From contig JANQQN010000094.1 of NCBI GenBank assembly GCA_028289325.1, positions 1-32,243 of the forward strand: a stretch of 32,243 bases of DNA, read 5' to 3'. Positions 31,772 to 32,243 of this stretch are shown piece by piece. The stretch comes from Myxococcota bacterium (GTDB lineage: Bacteria; Myxococcota; Kuafuiibacteriia; Kuafuiibacteriales; Kuafuiibacteriaceae). Positions within the stretch are counted from its first letter, which is position 1; every line of letters starts with the position of its first letter. The position numbers and the translations under genes are program-made. The notes under the pieces were generated by a model. That model was given only the letters and a program-made list of their open reading frames with translations. It did not search any database and had not been told where the DNA came from.

Positions 31772-31809
31772 GCGACCCGAGTTGGTCAGACTTGACCAAC
31801 TCGGGTCGC
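31772..31809. promoter_or_regulatory. Perfect 17-bp inverted repeat, probable antitoxin operator
   Basis: GCGACCCGAGTTGGTCA (31772-31788) and TGACCAACTCGGGTCGC (31793-31809) are exact inverse copies with a 4-bp spacer GACT. It ends 17 bp before the antitoxin start. Phd-type antitoxins bind palindromes in their own promoters, so this is the likely autoregulation site. Confidence 0.75.
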
Positions 31810-31826
31810 CGCTTCAGTCTAAGCTT

Positions 31827-32078
31827 GTGGTGGGCAAGCTGATCAACCTCTATGAGGCTAAGACCCATTTGTCCGCTCTGGTCGACCGAGCGGCGGAGGG
31901 AGAAGAGATCATCATCGCCAAAGCTGGACGTCCGATGGCTCGTCTAGTGCCTCTGGCGCAGCGTGCGATGCCCCGTGAGCCCGGCGGCTGGGAAGGCCAG
32001 GTCCGGCTGTCGGAGGACTTCGATGCCCCATTGCCGGAGGAAATCGCGGCCGCCTTTGGCGCCGATAAGCCCGAGTGA
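31827..32078 (+). CDS. Phd/YefM-type antitoxin of a VapBC-like pair
   Basis: This 83-aa antitoxin has the Phd signature INLYEAKTHLSALVDRAAEGEEIIIAKAGRPMARLVPL: an N-terminal DNA-binding fold followed by a toxin-binding tail. The start is one of two adjacent GTG codons (31827 or 31830), with no strong ribosome site. An in-frame extension further upstream runs through the palindrome and the kinase region and is not credible. The toxin gene begins 6 bp after its stop, the standard order for such pairs. Confidence 0.92.
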   Translation: MVGKLINLYEAKTHLSALVDRAAEGEEIIIAKAGRPMARLVPLAQRAMPREPGGWEGQVRLSEDFDAPLPEEIAAAFGADKPE

Positions 32079-32084
32079 CCACCG

Positions 32085-32243
32085 GTGCTTCTTCTCGATA
32101 CCCACATCGTCATCTCGTGGAGGGCCACCCCAGATCGCCTCCCGGCCAGTCTCAAAGAGGAAATCGCGACATCTCCAGTGGTGTTGGTCAGTGTCGCGTC
32201 CGTTTGGGAGGCAGCGATCAAGGTCGCCCTGGGACGACTTCAG
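32085..32243 (+). CDS. vapC: VapC-type PIN-domain toxin (partial, cut by right edge)
   Basis: The first 53 codons of a PIN-domain ribonuclease are present. MLLLDTHIVIS holds the first catalytic Asp (residue 5), and SVASVWEAAIKVALGRL holds the conserved Glu of the PIN active site. VapC toxins cut tRNA or rRNA and are neutralised by the co-encoded antitoxin. The GTG at 32085 is in the frame of the PIN motif and lies 6 bp after the antitoxin stop. The rest lies outside the window. Confidence 0.9.
   Translation, partial: MLLLDTHIVISWRATPDRLPASLKEEIATSPVVLVSVASVWEAAIKVALGRLQ

Noticed and set aside
1..32243. CRISPR arrays, tRNA, rRNA or known riboswitches
   Set aside because: No regularly spaced repeats, conserved rRNA segments or cloverleaf-like sequences were seen.

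Overview
This is a high-GC bacterial chromosome segment with dense genes, many 4-bp stop/start overlaps and two incomplete edge genes. The mix is a cbb3-type oxidase, a group 3b NADP-linked [NiFe] hydrogenase, a large Ser/Thr kinase with a TPR-like domain, an ECF sigma factor, an orphan TRAP binding protein, GerW-like proteins and an IS21-type element carrying a ParB-like gene. It suggests a Gram-negative, myxobacterium-like or other former-deltaproteobacterial or acidobacterial lineage. The taxonomy is inference; no rRNA or tRNA gene is present to fix it.

Layout. (1) 1-3413, minus strand: ccoN-ccoO-ccoP-ccoI, a cbb3 terminal oxidase operon with the copper ATPase cut by the left edge. (2) 3633-6200: a ferritin-like protein, a one-helix membrane peptide and a type II NADH dehydrogenase. 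(3) 6292-10664: a complete 4373-bp IS21-family element bounded by a 9-bp target duplication. It carries four genes in one direction: a Zn-ribbon protein, a ParB-like protein, IstA and IstB. (4) 10756-14010: a lipoprotein, a small secreted peptide, a TRAP substrate-binding lipoprotein and an OB-fold-like lipoprotein. (5) 14353-18868: the hydrogenase operon beta-gamma-delta-alpha plus its maturation protease. (6) 18951-22282: a 64-aa protein, paired TTGGT/ACCAA palindromes, and glycogen phosphorylase preceded by a possible coupled leader ORF. (7) 22325-25244, minus strand: ornithine carbamoyltransferase, carbamate kinase and a cation/Ca2+ exchanger-like protein. (8) 25490-27556: an ACT-domain protein, a DUF2953 protein, two GerW/YtfJ-like proteins and a small hypothetical. 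(9) 27744-31621: a secreted hypothetical, an ECF sigma factor and a Ser/Thr kinase. (10) 31772-32243: a Phd-type antitoxin and a VapC toxin (cut by the right edge) behind a 17-bp-arm palindrome.

Together the non-mobile genes read as an energy island for low oxygen: high-affinity respiration (cbb3), non-pumping NADH oxidation (NDH-2), reversible H2/NADPH exchange, glycogen mobilisation and substrate-level ATP from carbamoyl phosphate. The most unusual item is the IS21-type element: a ParB-family protein and a Zn-ribbon protein travel inside its ends with a standard IstA/IstB pair.
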